A DNA stretch of 64,000 nt from Trichobilharzia szidati (GCA_944472155.2 OX235275.1:31824731-31888730), one strand, 5' to 3'; shown: positions 11,365 to 21,656, counted from the stretch's first letter. The notes: generated by a model from the sequence alone, not told the origin. A program made the numbers and translations.

Positions 11365-11595
11365 ACTCTGATGGGTGCGTACAGCTGATGAAGAGTTTTA
11401 AACTGGGACGAAACAACTAGCTGTTCAGTACTCCATGCTGCTTCTCCAATGATTCTCTGACTGTCGTGTCAGTTTGTGGTCCATCCTGTAAATCAGCACC
11501 TGATAATTTTGATTTTCCCTAGTGATTGGTTGAACCGAAATATTTGGCCTCTCTTAACGCCTACTAGGAGTCAAATATTTCGATCCAACCAGTCA
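11365..11595 (+). mobile_element. SINE-B 3' part running into the next 5' part
   Basis: Starts just after the position where the inverted 5' part at 11228-11334 stops. It contains GGGTGCGTAC, a hammerhead-like core and the 3' part, then continues into 'gattttccctagtgattggttg', the 5' start of another unit. This last part holds an inverted repeat at 11524-11548/11567-11592. Confidence 0.7.
11385..11414 (+). ncRNA. Hammerhead ribozyme core-like motif (SINE-B)
   Basis: CTGATGA at 11385-11391, an AGA insertion, a stem-II-like GTTTTAAACTGGGAC, and GAAAC at 11410-11414. This order (CUGAUGA, stem II, GAAA) is the conserved half of a hammerhead as known in schistosome Sm-alpha repeats. The strand with the cleavage site is not contiguous here because the 5' half is inverted, so self-cleavage is not expected. 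Confidence 0.5.
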
Positions 11596-11754
11596 ACGGT
11601 AGAAATAAAAATAAAAATTTTCATCAACACGAATAATACCTGTGTCCCAAGTGGTCAACTGGATAATGCCGTGATGTTTGAGATGAAGACTACTGCATTC
11701 GACACTTGGTGGGAACATCATCCATCATTTTCTGGGGATTGTAAGTAAGTACAA

Positions 11755-11811
11755 CCAGTTGACGAGTCCCGAGTAGGACGAAATCCACATCAAGCTGGAT
11801 TCTACTGTTAG
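11755..11811 (+). ncRNA. Hammerhead-like motif outside SINE-B
   Basis: TTGACGA (consensus CUGANGA with one change), then GTCCCGAGTAGGAC forming a 4-bp stem II with a small loop, then GAAA, then TCCA...TGGA as a closed stem III, then an NUH-like AUU site. Stem I pairs only weakly. There is no AGA insertion as in SINE-B. It may be a fossil of a different hammerhead-bearing repeat. Confidence 0.4.
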
Positions 11812-11814
11812 GCA

Positions 11815-12820
11815 TCCTCATCCTCTAAACTCATTTCGAATTGGTGGACAATTTTTCTTCCTTGTGATTTTGTTCTCTGAGCAAGCTTTTATCGTTTTTG
11901 TAGACAATGACGTGAAGTGACAACCTCTGTCGTCATTGATTGTTCATTTGACATCTGTAATTGATCGTTTTCGTCCAATTGGAATTGGAATTTTTTGTAT
12001 TTTCATTTACCTTATTCTTTATTAGTTGATAAATTCTACCTATAGTAATGTGCCAGTCAATCGTTGATTCACTTGAGTATCTGGCTTCTTGATTTTCTAC
12101 AGCTCCCCGGTCCACTTAGTATCCACAGTTGTCTACATACATCAATAGGAAAAAATATATGTCGTGTCTTTTGACAAGTAGTTTTTATTCTTGGATTTCA
12201 AGTCGAAGGGGACGCCCACTTTGACGAATACTGTTTGGTCAACTCACAGTTCATGCCATTGATTTTTTAGATGGTGTTGATCTTGTCTTCTTCTTCTTCT
12301 ACTTTTGGGCGACTGTCTGCGTTTGCATGGGTGCAATATAATCCATTCCGAATGACTTTACTTACTCTGGAAACATTCTTTGTATATTTATGGTAGGAAG
12401 AATTTTCTGATGGTGAGATGTTTCTTGCTGCCAGTAGTTTGATAAGTAAAACATACACATAAGTAGACAAAAGAAATGCAGTGGAACTACAACAAGGGCA
12501 GATAGAACAGTCGAATTGATAGTAACGCGGATTTCTGTAGTCTGGACAACGGTAAGAATGAGAGGGAACGATTTTGACGTATGCCATCACCAATCTCTGA
12601 ACACTGACTATTGATTGGCATCTGCAGAACTCCAGGTAGGCAGGCAGACAGGCGGTCTATACCCCCCTCTTCATCAAGAGAAGTTCAAACCAACAGTTAA
12701 TAACTTCATAGATTGATAGCATGTTTCGACCCAAACATCCTCAAAGCTTTTTCCAGTTCATCTTACTTCAGATAGTGTTTCTGAGTGAGGAGAATGTCAG
12801 TTTGATTTTGCATAGTACAC
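11815..12820. other. Intron, no recognisable feature
   Basis: AT-rich sequence with short open frames only; none resembles a known protein. No element ends were found up to the LTR at 12822. Confidence 0.45.
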
Positions 12821-12821
12821 A

Positions 12822-13162
12822 TGTGGTGAGAGCTGTCTACTAGCCAAGTGGTGGACAGTAATTGAGGTCAATGTTTATGTATCAAATATTAGTCATGTTG
12901 TGGTGAGAGATGGTTGCTGGCCAAATTGGTTGACAGTAATTGAGGTCAAAGGTCAAGGTGGACAGGCGGATACAGTTAACATATAGATGAACTGACACAG
13001 CCACAAGAGATGCAAGGTTAACTTTGTGTGAGAAACAACCAATCAACAGACTGTATTTTCTACTAACATTGACCTACAATAATGTACATAAAAATCTATA
13101 AATACGTGTTGATTTTTCGTAATAAACGATCTGTTGCCTGGCCCTTGTCTTCTGTTGTTACA
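12822..13162 (+). mobile_element. Solo LTR (Ty3/gypsy-type)
   Basis: Starts TGTGGTGAGAG and ends CTTCTGTTGTTACA, that is TG...CA, with CACA on both outer sides as a possible 4-bp target duplication. A polyadenylation signal AATAAA lies in 'cgtaataaacgatctg', placed as expected at the R region. The first 77 bp are duplicated inside (second TGTGGTGAGAG at 12899). No coding region is attached, so it is a solo LTR. The same LTR family occurs at 5265, 31912 and 63645. Confidence 0.75.
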
Positions 13163-13525
13163 CACATATCCCAGACATCTACATCGATGCAGCTGCACAC
13201 AACCTTATGGGTTGTTTACTGCATTCCAAGCATCGATTCTCGCTCAGTTTAGAAATCGTGATAACGCTGAAATATTCTGATTAAACTAGTGCCAAGATTA
13301 TAACAAGAATATTTTGTAGAATCCTCAACGATAAATATAAGAATGGTCGTGATTTTATCATTAATGAAAGGATTAGTACACGTAAGCAAGAGTAATTCTT
13401 GTATAGAATCCAAAGTTTTATATTTTGGGTGGGGTAAATTAGATATAGTCTCGATTTCTATAATAGAATCATTCACAAACAACATCATAATTGCAATGCA
13501 TTGTTTTGGCGCTGAGTTAAGTCTA

Positions 13526-14620
13526 TTATTATTTATTATTGTTCCCTTCGGTTCCTAGTGGAACATAGGGCTTCAACTGCACGTCTCCACTTGCTTCTGT
13601 CTTCTTCTGTACTTTTCACTTGCATCCATGTTAGTCCATACTGCTTCAACTCTTCTTCACACGATCTCCTCCGTGTCTACCTTGGACGTCCCTATCGCCG
13701 CTTCCCTTTCGGGTTCCATTCGAGCTATGGCCTGACGCGCGATGTCACTCAGCGGCCTCCTCAGCGAGTGTCCAATCCATCTCCACTTTCTCTTGCATAT
13801 TTGTTGGGTGGTTGGTTCTTGTTTTGTTTGTTCCCATAGTTTCTTGTCGGTTCTTGTTCTTTCCGACCATCTGATCTTGAGTATAGAACGAAGACAGTTG
13901 TTGATAAATGTCTGCAACAGGCTGTTGGAAATATTCTTTTTGACTCGTCAAGTTTCTGATCCGTATAGAAGAACTGACTGACTTGACGTTTGTATTGAAA
14001 ATTCGAGTTTTGTTGTTGATGCTGAGTGACGAAGATTTCCAGATTGGTTTCAGGTTGATGAATGTGTTTCTCGCCTTCCTGATTCTCGAGTTGACATCCT
14101 CGTCCGTTCCTCCTGTAGCTGAGACAATGCGCCCTAGATAAGTGAATGAAGTAACCTCTTTCAAATCCCTCCCGTTGATGGTGATTGGCGCTGGATGTTG
14201 CTGTTGATGCTGTTGTTGTTGTTGGTTGGTTATTATCATAACCTCCGTCTTGTCTATGTTCACCTGGAGTCCTGTCTTCTCTGGCTGCTTCTTCGACCAG
14301 TTTGTCGGTTTTCGCTTGTAAGTCTTCGATTTTGTGTGACATCAAACATAAATCATCCACGCGCGAAATCCAGGTCTTCTAGGTTCTTCACGTCGGTCCA
14401 GGATATCCCTGTCTTCTCGTTTCCCACTGTCTGACGCACAATCCAGTCCACCACAATTAGGAATATCATTGGTGATAATAAGCACCCTTGTCTGACTCTT
14501 GTGTTTACTTCAAACGCCTCGCTGAGTTTTCCGTTGTGGATCACTTGACATTTGCCGTTGTCGTACAGCTGCTGAATAAGGTTGATTGAGTTAAGTCTAG
14601 GCGCACCATACTCCACTGAA
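13526..14620 (-). mobile_element. RTE-clade LINE, 3' half including RT palm
   Basis: Antisense copy of about 1.1 kb. Reading on the minus strand: YGAP...NLIQQLYDNGKC, VRQGCLLSPMIFLIVVDWI (RT motif 4), the FADD box region disrupted by a net 4-base insertion at 14358-14362, NIDKTEVMII, a CAA-repeat (Gln-rich) stretch, VTSFTYLGRIVSATGGTDED, and KIRWSER...RWIGHSLRRPL. The 3' end is an ATT repeat. TGAGTTAAGTCTA is found both immediately left of the tail (13513-13525) and at 14587-14599 near the other end. Pseudogene. Confidence 0.88.
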
Positions 14621-14744
14621 TTTTATGGTTCTCTGGCTTATACGTGATTACCATTCTGTTCACTTGACCACCTTATAAACTGGTCACTTCTGAGTTCTAT
14701 TAAGGCTGCTTGTCATTATCAATATTATTAATTTTGATTCTTTC

Positions 14745-15455
14745 ATTGACAAGTGGAAGGTAGGGCTTCAGCTGCACATCTCAAAGTGAACTCAATTTCT
14801 CTGCAATCAGTTCCAAATGGCCGCACAACCACCCCCAAGTTTTTGCTTCGTGTTTACGCAACCAACTCAATGTCAGTCTCGAAACCACATCCAACTCGCT
14901 GTATTTTATTCTAGCCCCACTGTTTGGGGCTTGGCTTGTGATGTTACCTTGATGGTTTTCTTAGCGTATGCCGAATCAATCTTCACTTCTGTCGACATAT
15001 TTGTTGGCCGATAAGTTCTGTTCTGACTCGTTGCTAGAGTCCTTTTATTGCTCGCTTATCCTTTCTGGTCGGCCATTTGATTTTGCCTATCGAGTGAAAG
15101 CAGACGTTACTGAACTTCTACAGTGGCCTATTGGAAATTCATTTCTTGATGTACACGCTAGTTATCTGAAACATGTAGAGGCACTGACTGGCTTGATATT
15201 GAAAATATTGAAAATCTGGCCGTTTTTCTTCGTACAGTGTACTGTGAATCTCCAAACTGATTTCAGAGTGGTAAACGCCTGTTTCTTGATCTACGGATCC
15301 CATCCAAACAGGTTTTGAATGAGGCTACTCGGCAGGGTATTTAATTTCTCCCTGTGATTGTGATCGATGTCTGTTATCGTTAGTTGGGTAACTTTATCAC
15401 GCCTTTCTTGTCTGTGTTCATCTGAAGCCCTATCTTCTCTTTCCGTTTTGCGAAA
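14745..15455 (-). mobile_element. RTE-clade LINE, old copy
   Basis: Strongly eroded antisense copy. 'gacaagtggaaggtagggcttcagctgcacatctc' matches the 3' end, followed by 'atatttgttggccgataag', 'tttctggtcggccatttgatttt', 'gtggcctattggaaattc' and 'ctccctgtgattgtgatcg' in the expected order. Confidence 0.65.
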
Positions 15456-15721
15456 TTGTTAGATTTCTTATTGTGTAAGTGAAATAAACGAAATGCTGAC
15501 GTCTTATTATATTTTCGTCAGAATAGAAGACAACATATACACATAATAATCGGCAACTAGAAACCAGGCGAGTGACCTTATTCTACACTCTGTCAATTGG
15601 CGATTTTTTAGTCAGAATTCATGGGCAGTTAGTTTCACCATGTTGAGTATAAGGGCCGATGTTCGCCAGTTAAATCGGTTACTGGTGGCGTTAAAGATCT
15701 TTAGGATTCATGAGACATCGG

Positions 15722-15806
15722 ACTCCGTTCCAGGTAGCTGAATGGTTAACGAGCTTGTCTTGCAGCCTGAATTTCCCGGGTTCGACTCCTAACGGTGAAT
15801 TCATGG
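15722..15806 (+). mobile_element. SINE-B fragment (tRNA-like part)
   Basis: Contains the A-box region CCAGGTAGCTGAATGGTTAAC and B box GGGTTCGACTCC. Truncated right after it and followed directly by a SINE-A copy. Confidence 0.65.
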
Positions 15807-15827
15807 GTATGTATTATCAAAGCTCCA

Positions 15828-16022
15828 CGTACTCGGTGGCACAGCGGTTAGGACTCTCGCCGACCATGCACATGGTCCGAGGTTCGACCCCCCGCCTACG
15901 CACACCTGATATCTATAGTCGGCCTGCTAAATTTGGGCTACCGATATCACATGCTGAAAATTTCATACTTGTACCAATATACTGTGTGGAATCAAGCTAT
16001 AATAAAATTAAAAAATTAAAAA
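15828..16022 (+). mobile_element. SINE-A (short-tail type)
   Basis: tRNA-like head with A box TGGCACAGCGG, arm ACCATGCACATGGT and B box GGTTCGACCCC, then the short-type tail: 'atctatagtcggcctgc', 'aatttgggctaccgatatc', 'tgctgaaaatttcatacttgta' and 'gtgtggaatcaagct', ending in an A-rich tail. Confidence 0.85.
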
Positions 16023-16335
16023 ATACTCGTTGATTTTCAAAGGTTTCATATTTTGAGTGTTGAACTAGATACTGCCTCGCTTTTTTACGTAAGAAGTATT
16101 CCGAAGGTCTCTCCTTAGGAAAACCTAAATGGAATAGCTGACTGACAAGTCTCTACAATTAAGTACCTGTTAAAGGAAAACGAAATCCAATTAAATCGCC
16201 TGCCATTCGTATCGGCACATCTCTGTAGCCCTGACATTTTGGGAAAAGAGTTAGATCTTCAATATGTGTTTTGACTCTGTTGAATAATGTATGTATACAG
16301 TGTCTTTCGGTGTAATATTGGATCATTGCTGTTAT

Positions 16336-16895
16336 ATTTATTATTATTTCCTTTAATTCCTAGAGGAACATAGGGTTCAGCCGGCGTCTCCATTGCGTTC
16401 GGTTCTCTGCTAGAGTCTTCACCTGGCTCCAAGTCTGCCCACACGTTTTCATCTCCTCTTCACATGACCTCCTCCAAGTCACCCTTGCACTGACGACCAA
16501 CTCGCCGCTTCCCTTTCAGGTTCCACTCGAGCAATGGCTTGTCTAATGATGTCACTTGATGGTTCCCTCAGAGTATGACCAGCCAATCCATCTCCATTTC
16601 TTCCTGCCTATTTGTTTCACAATCGGTTCCTGTGTTGGTTCGCTCCCAGAGATCTCTGTTGCTGATCTTTTCTGGCCATCTGATCTTGAGTATTGAGCGA
16701 AGACAGCTGTTAATGAAGGTCTGTAGTTTGTTTGAGGTGCTCTTTATGACGCGCCAAGTCTCTGATCCGTATAGTAGCAGTGACTGACTTCACATTGGAG
16801 TTGAAAATCTGGACCTTATTTTTCATGCTGAGTGCTGTTGACCTTCAAACAGACTTGAGAGCAATGAAAGCTGTTGTAGTTGAGTACATTTTTAG
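16336..16895 (-). mobile_element. RTE-clade LINE 3' end, second subfamily
   Basis: Antisense copy that differs from the main subfamily ('ttcctagaggaacatagggttcagccgg' against '..tagtggaacatagggcttc') and agrees better with the copy at 44505. C-terminal landmarks are present; the frame is broken. Confidence 0.75.
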
Positions 16896-16989
16896 GTCTC
16901 TGTAGACTGATTTCCTGTATACCTGCGTTTGTCTTGCTCAGAGAACACAGCCTCTCCAAAATCATACAGCTGAGCTACAAGTTTTCTCT

Positions 16990-17215
16990 ATCATTTCAAA
17001 ACTAACTAAAACTAATTTCAAACTATAAAACTGAAGTGTCAACGTCGTGTGATTGCAGTTGATATGATTATGAACAATAAATTTTGTTCGAAACACTGTC
17101 ATCCAGTAAATAATACTGTTTCACTGTGTGATACATCTGATAACCAAACTAATATGGAATTGCTTACTACCACAGTGCCCAAGTTTTACACATATATTAA
17201 AACTAATTAGGTTTA
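16990..17215 (+). repeat. Interspersed repeat, pair with 53823-54015
   Basis: 'gaacaataaattttgttcgaa', 'tgtcatccagtaaataatact', 'ctaatatggaatt' and 'accacagtgcccaagttttac' recur in the same order at 53823-54015. No coding potential or tRNA-like promoter seen. Family unknown. Confidence 0.6.
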
Positions 17216-18199
17216 TTTGGCAGAGAGTATAAGTGAGTAGAGTTGCTTTTCTTCTCTCCACTGTTTGACTTCAGTGACATATGAGATAATTACTATGAAA
17301 ACGGATCACTCGTTGAGCCCAATAACTTGAATTCTGATCCTCCAAGTAGTAGAAGGATGTCACCAGCTGCTTTCTCATACGCCATTTCATTCTCTTCAAC
17401 TTCTGCACATCATGTACCCCATAGGTTTCAAGCCAGAGTCAACCAAATCTCTTACCTGGTGGTCTAAATCTACCAGTTTAAAAAAATATCCTCACCGCGT
17501 CAAGGCAATGGATTAGTTTTACTTGCCAGAGTCTACAGTCCCTTAGGCAATAACAGGTCATTTATATGTTGAGTTTTGCGAGTGGGTGGGAACCCCCTGT
17601 GGTGGATCTCATGCTTCTTATATTGTACTTGCACCTGTGATTGATCGATTCAGACACCTGACTTAACATCAGTGGCTTGTGGATTCAAAAAACCAGCCTT
17701 AATCGGGATTTCTTTTATCAAGTATATGTAATATACACGGGGATTGGAGGCGAAATGGAGACCTAGTTTTTTCTGCAGGATTTCAACCAGTAACCTCGTG
17801 ATTGTTACTAGCTTAATGTCCTGCCAAATGATTTATGAGAACTCTGGCTAGAATGGTAAAATAAGTCTTCGTTTGACTGCATTAAACATTTTCGCCTCCG
17901 TGTACTTTATCAAAGTACAATTTGTATGCGCTCTGCTTCAAGTTATTATTAATTTGTGAGACTGACCTTTACCTGAAATGTTTATTTATCAACATGAAGG
18001 ACACGGAAATGATAAACAGACGAACAGAAAAAAACGCATAGGACACACACACACGCACACATGTAAGATGACAGACAGATCAGAAGTGCACTATCAGTTC
18101 AACAATTAGGCATTACTCTATTTAGTAGAGAGGTGTTTACTTTTCTGTACAAAAATGTTTTTAGAAAAAACAACAACAACAAATTATCTTCTATAGTTT
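17216..18199. other. Intron, no recognisable feature
   Basis: No open frame of interest, RNA gene or element ends. A short CA repeat occurs near 18044-18061. Confidence 0.45.
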
Positions 18200-18590
18200 G
18201 GTTTGTAAGGGTTTGTTATGTTTTTACGAGTTGATCACGGACTGATATCAGTTAGAGAACCATTGAAAACCAGGGAATACTGGACAGCTGCTGTTTCATC
18301 CTAGTTTTGGGAACCATCGGTAGTACGCACCCACTGGGATTCGAACCCAGGACCTTCCGGTTACAAGGTAAGCTCGTATACCATTCAGCCACTGGAACCC
18401 GATTCAATGGCTCATGAATTCTAACTTCTATCAATTCGTGATTTTAGCGCGACCCCAACTATTGTCGTTGGTGGGACATCCATCCACACACGTAACTTCT
18501 AATTGGACCTCACTGGTCACGACTTCTCACTAGAACTCCAGGAAGCTCCAACCTGTAGCAAGTCACTAGCGAGCATCAAATTAAACAAAC
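18200..18590 (-). mobile_element. SINE-B, near full length
   Basis: Antisense copy. On the minus strand: 5' part with 'ctagtgacttgc', 'gaattgatagaagttagaatt', A box region CCAGTGGCTGAATGG, CTTGTAACCGGAAGGTCCTG and B box GGGTTCGAATCCC, core CCGATGGTTCCCAAAACTAGG/ATGAAAC, and the 3' part to 'cccttacaaacc'. Hammerhead core mutated. Confidence 0.8.
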
Positions 18591-18611
18591 AGAATATGTC
18601 AATTTTGATAG

Positions 18612-19127
18612 GGGAGTTGGCTAACCTCAGTTAGAGAACCACTGAAAACCAGTACTGGATTACTGGACAAATGTTTCGTCCTAGTTTAAGGCTCCTTGTC
18701 AGTACGTATTCATGACCACATGGTCAGGGATCCAGCCCAGGAACTTCTAGTTACACTCTGAGCTCATTGGGTATGCAGGCATTATGGATAATTGCAATGG
18801 CGTCGGTGGCACAGAGGTAAGATTCTCGCCGACCATGCATTTGGTCAGGGGTTCGATCCCCGAACACTAGACGCACTCCTTTACCTCGCTAAGCCAGTAA
18901 TAAAACTGGTTGAGCATGAGACTAGCAACCAGTCCTGTAAAAAAATAAACACCACTGCTAAGGAAAATTAAAGCCTGTCGCTTGAAGACCTATGTTCCAC
19001 TGGGAATGTAAGGGAATTAAAAACAGGAAAAAAGCAATGACCCAACACTTCTAACTTCTGCCCATTCGCGACATAGCGTGATCGCCGGCCAATGTCATCC
19101 TCGTGCCCAACTTGGTGGTAGGTTCGA
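18612..19127 (-). mobile_element. SINE-B interrupted by SINE-A
   Basis: The 3' part with hammerhead remnant lies at 18612-18790 and the 5' part ('gaatgggcagaagttagaagtg') resumes at about 19040-19127. A SINE-A at 18800-19033, flanked by GCAATG on both sides, splits it, so SINE-A inserted after SINE-B. Confidence 0.65.
18800..19033 (+). mobile_element. SINE-A (long-tail type), nested
   Basis: GCGTCGGTGGCACAGAGG head, B box GGTTCGATCCCC, long-type tail ('cctttacctcgctaagcc', 'aataaacaccactgc', 'gaagacctatgttccactggga'). GCAATG at 18794-18799 and 19034-19039 is the likely target duplication. Confidence 0.8.
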
Positions 19128-19154
19128 CGCTTGACAACGGGATATCATGGGTTT

Positions 19155-19585
19155 CTAACTGCTGAACAGTCCCTAAGAAGGACAAGAGAGATGTCCAGTA
19201 CTCCCTGCTGGTTTTCAATAGTTCTCTAACTGATATCAATACGTGTACAACCTGAAACAAATAGAATACCTACAAACCAATTCTTGAAGGTTAATTTGAT
19301 TCTCTCTAGTGATTGGCTACAGGACGAAGTTGTCTGGAGTTTTAGTGAGTGGAAAGTCTTGACCAGGATGGTCCATCCAATAAGGAGTGAGGATGGATTT
19401 CCCGCCGATGACACTGATTGGTGGCCACGCTATAATCACGAACTGGTAGAATTTATTATTCATGGGCTGGCTATCTAGTCGGGTCCTAGTGGTTTAATGG
19501 CAAACGAGCCTCTTTGTGACTGGGAGGTCCTGTGTTCGAATCCCAGTGGGTGCGTACTGCCGATAAGTAAGGATTTTAAAGCCAG
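19155..19585 (+). mobile_element. SINE-B, 3' end of one unit followed by a 5' part
   Basis: 19155-19270 is the 3' part (AAGAAGGACA, 'tgtccagtactccctgctgg', 'ctctaactgatatcaatacg', 'cctacaaaccaattcttgaa'). It passes without a break into the 5' part of another unit ('gattctctctagtgattggctac'), then tRNA-like boxes (GGGTCCTAGTGGTTTAATGG; GTGTTCGAATCCC) and a truncated core. This looks like a partial tandem dimer. Confidence 0.7.
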
Positions 19586-19817
19586 CCTGGATCGGGTTGG
19601 AGAAGTAAGACAGGTCTCTGAAATTACTCTGAAATCAGTGTGGAGATTCAGTTAAGCCATCAACCTAATGAAAGAAACAGGAATTCTTACCACTAATATT
19701 AAGTCAATCAGCGCTTCTATATAAAATTCAGAGATGTGGTGAACACTTCACTGGAAACATTTCCAACAGCCTGTCGCAGACTTTTTGGTAGTTAAGTGCT
19801 CAAATGACTAAGTCAGT

Positions 19818-20030
19818 GCGTTGGTGGCACAGCGGTTAGGACTCTCGCCGACCATGCACATGGTCCAGGGTTTTCAATCCTCTGCCAATGCACACCTGAT
19901 ATCAATAGTCGGCCTGAATTTGGGCTACCGATATCCATGCTGAAAATTCCACACTTGTACTGAAAATACGGTGTGGAATCAAGCTGTAAATCAAAATAAA
20001 AACAAATAAAAAAATAAATATTGCTACTCA
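19818..20030 (+). mobile_element. SINE-A (short-tail type)
   Basis: Starts GCGTTGGTGGCACAGCGG, then the ACCATGCACATGGT arm, a B box with an extra T (GGGTTTTCAATCC), the short-type tail and an A-rich end. The B box damage suggests it is no longer transcribed by pol III. Confidence 0.82.
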
Positions 20031-20111
20031 TAATCATCATATCAAGAAACTCACATAACTCCAGAACTTCGTTTGTATAATTCCATTATTTCTCATCTCT
20101 CGATTTTATTA

Positions 20112-20924
20112 TTATTATACATTATTGTTCCCTTGGGTTCCTAGTGGAACATAGGGCTTCAACTGCACGTCTCCACTTGCTTCTGTCTTCTGCTCTACTT
20201 TTCACCTGCATTCATGTTAGTCCAGACTGTTTCAACTCCTCTTCACACGATCTCCTCCATGTCACCCTTGGACGTCCCACTCGTCGCTTCCCTTTCGGGT
20301 TCCACTCGAGCGCTGGCCTGACGGGCGATGTCACCCAGCGACCTACTCAGCGAGTGTCCAATCCATCTCCACTTTCTCCTGCATATTTGTTGAGTGATTA
20401 GTTCTTGTTTTGTTTGTTCCCATAGTTTCTTGTTGGTGATTCTTCAGTATAGAACGAAGACAGTTGTTGATAAAGGTCTGCAATAGGCTTTTGGAAATAT
20501 TCTTTGTGACCCGCCAAGTTTCTGATCCGTATAGAAGAACTGACTGACTTAACGTTTGTATTGAAAATCCGAATTTTGTTGTTGATGCTAAGTTGAGTGA
20601 CGAAGATTTCCAGATTGGTTTCAGATTGATGAATGTGTTTCTCGCCTTTCCGATTTTCGATTTGACATCCTCGTCCGTTCCTCCTGTAGTTGAGACAATG
20701 CTCTCTAGATAATTGAATGAAGTAACCTCTTTCAAATCCCTCCCATTGATGGTGATTCGCGCTGAATGTTGCAGCTGCTTTTGTGGTTGTTGTTGGTTGG
20801 TTGGTTATTTTCATAACCTCCGTCTAGTCTATGTTCACCTGGAGTCCTGTCTTTTCTGGGTGCTTCTTCGACCAGTTTGTCGGTTTTCTCTTGTGAGTCT
20901 TCGATTTGGTATGACATCAAACAT
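20112..20924 (-). mobile_element. RTE-clade LINE, 3' part
   Basis: Antisense, main subfamily. Reading frames (with one break near 20450) give NINKIRIFNTN, LLYGSETWRVTKNIS, FINNCLRSIL and WTLAE. The 5' truncation is at the end of the RT palm region. The 3' end carries an ATT-type repeat. A SINE-A sits right at its 5' end. Confidence 0.85.
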
Positions 20925-20935
20925 AAATCATCCGT

Positions 20936-21211
20936 ATATTATTATTTTTATTATTCCTTCACGTTCCCCAGTGGAACATAGGGCTTCAACCTAGAGGCTT
21001 GAAGTTTCTTTAGCAGTGTTTATTTTTACAGGATGAGGTCGCTAACCTCATGCCCAACCTTTCCCGTTTACCAGCTTTATTTCTGGCTTAGCGAGGTAAA
21101 GGAGTGCGTCGGCCAGGGATCGAACCCCGGACCATATGCATGGTCGGCAAGCATCCTAACCGCTATGCCACCGACGCACTAAAGCGTTATCCAATAGACC
21201 ACTTGGGCCAC
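20936..21211 (-). mobile_element. SINE-A (long-tail) with an extra tRNA 5' half at its head
   Basis: AAATCATCCGT occurs at 20925-20935 and 21212-21222 and defines the insertion. On the minus strand the insert starts with GGCCCAAGTGGTCTATTGG then ATAACGC (21180-21211), which resembles the acceptor and D arm of an arginine tRNA, and continues directly into GCGTCGGTGGCATAGCGG and the rest of a full long-tail SINE-A. The tail contains 'gaagccctatgttccact' and an AAT-type end. Confidence 0.8.
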
Positions 21212-21222
21212 AAATCATCCGT

Positions 21223-21656
21223 GCATCATTCCAGTCGCACGTGTTAAGTATAGACTGGATCAACAAAAAGATTCAGTGATCAGTCTCTCTTTCCGCCTGA
21301 CTCTGTGTCACCCTATTGTGTGTGTGTGATTGTGTACTGATACATGCACTGAGACTACTGAGTCTTTCTCTAAAGTTTTTATCTACTCAGAGTTAATCAT
21401 TCTACACTTAGCTAAATTTATGTGCTAGGATAATCTGACGACGACCCCCTCAATCTACTGGTTTTACATATGCCAGGGACCACACAGTGATAGCAAGGTA
21501 TTTTGAAGAGAATAAAATATTTTTTGTTGAATTAAATCGATAGGCTTCTCTAGCCTACAGATCTTGTCGCTGAATGAGTTTGTTGGTTTAAATGCTACTT
21601 TAATTTCCGCCTTCTTGAAAATCCTATATGTGGGGTTAAGCATGTCCTTTCCCTAT
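21223..21656 (-). mobile_element. Penelope-like element, 3' region
   Basis: No YVDD or GIY-YIG is preserved, but the sequence follows 57940-58370 closely: 'attcagtgatcagtctctc', 'caccctattgtgtg', 'ctaaatttatgtgctagg', 'agcaaggtattttg', 'gagtttgttggtttaaatg'. It is therefore the C-terminal and 3' end of the same PLE family, antisense, and ends where a SINE-A starts. Confidence 0.7.

Noticed and set aside
12267..12593. 108-codon minus-strand frame
   Set aside because: No recognisable domain, biased composition, in intron sequence without codon-like pattern; treated as chance.
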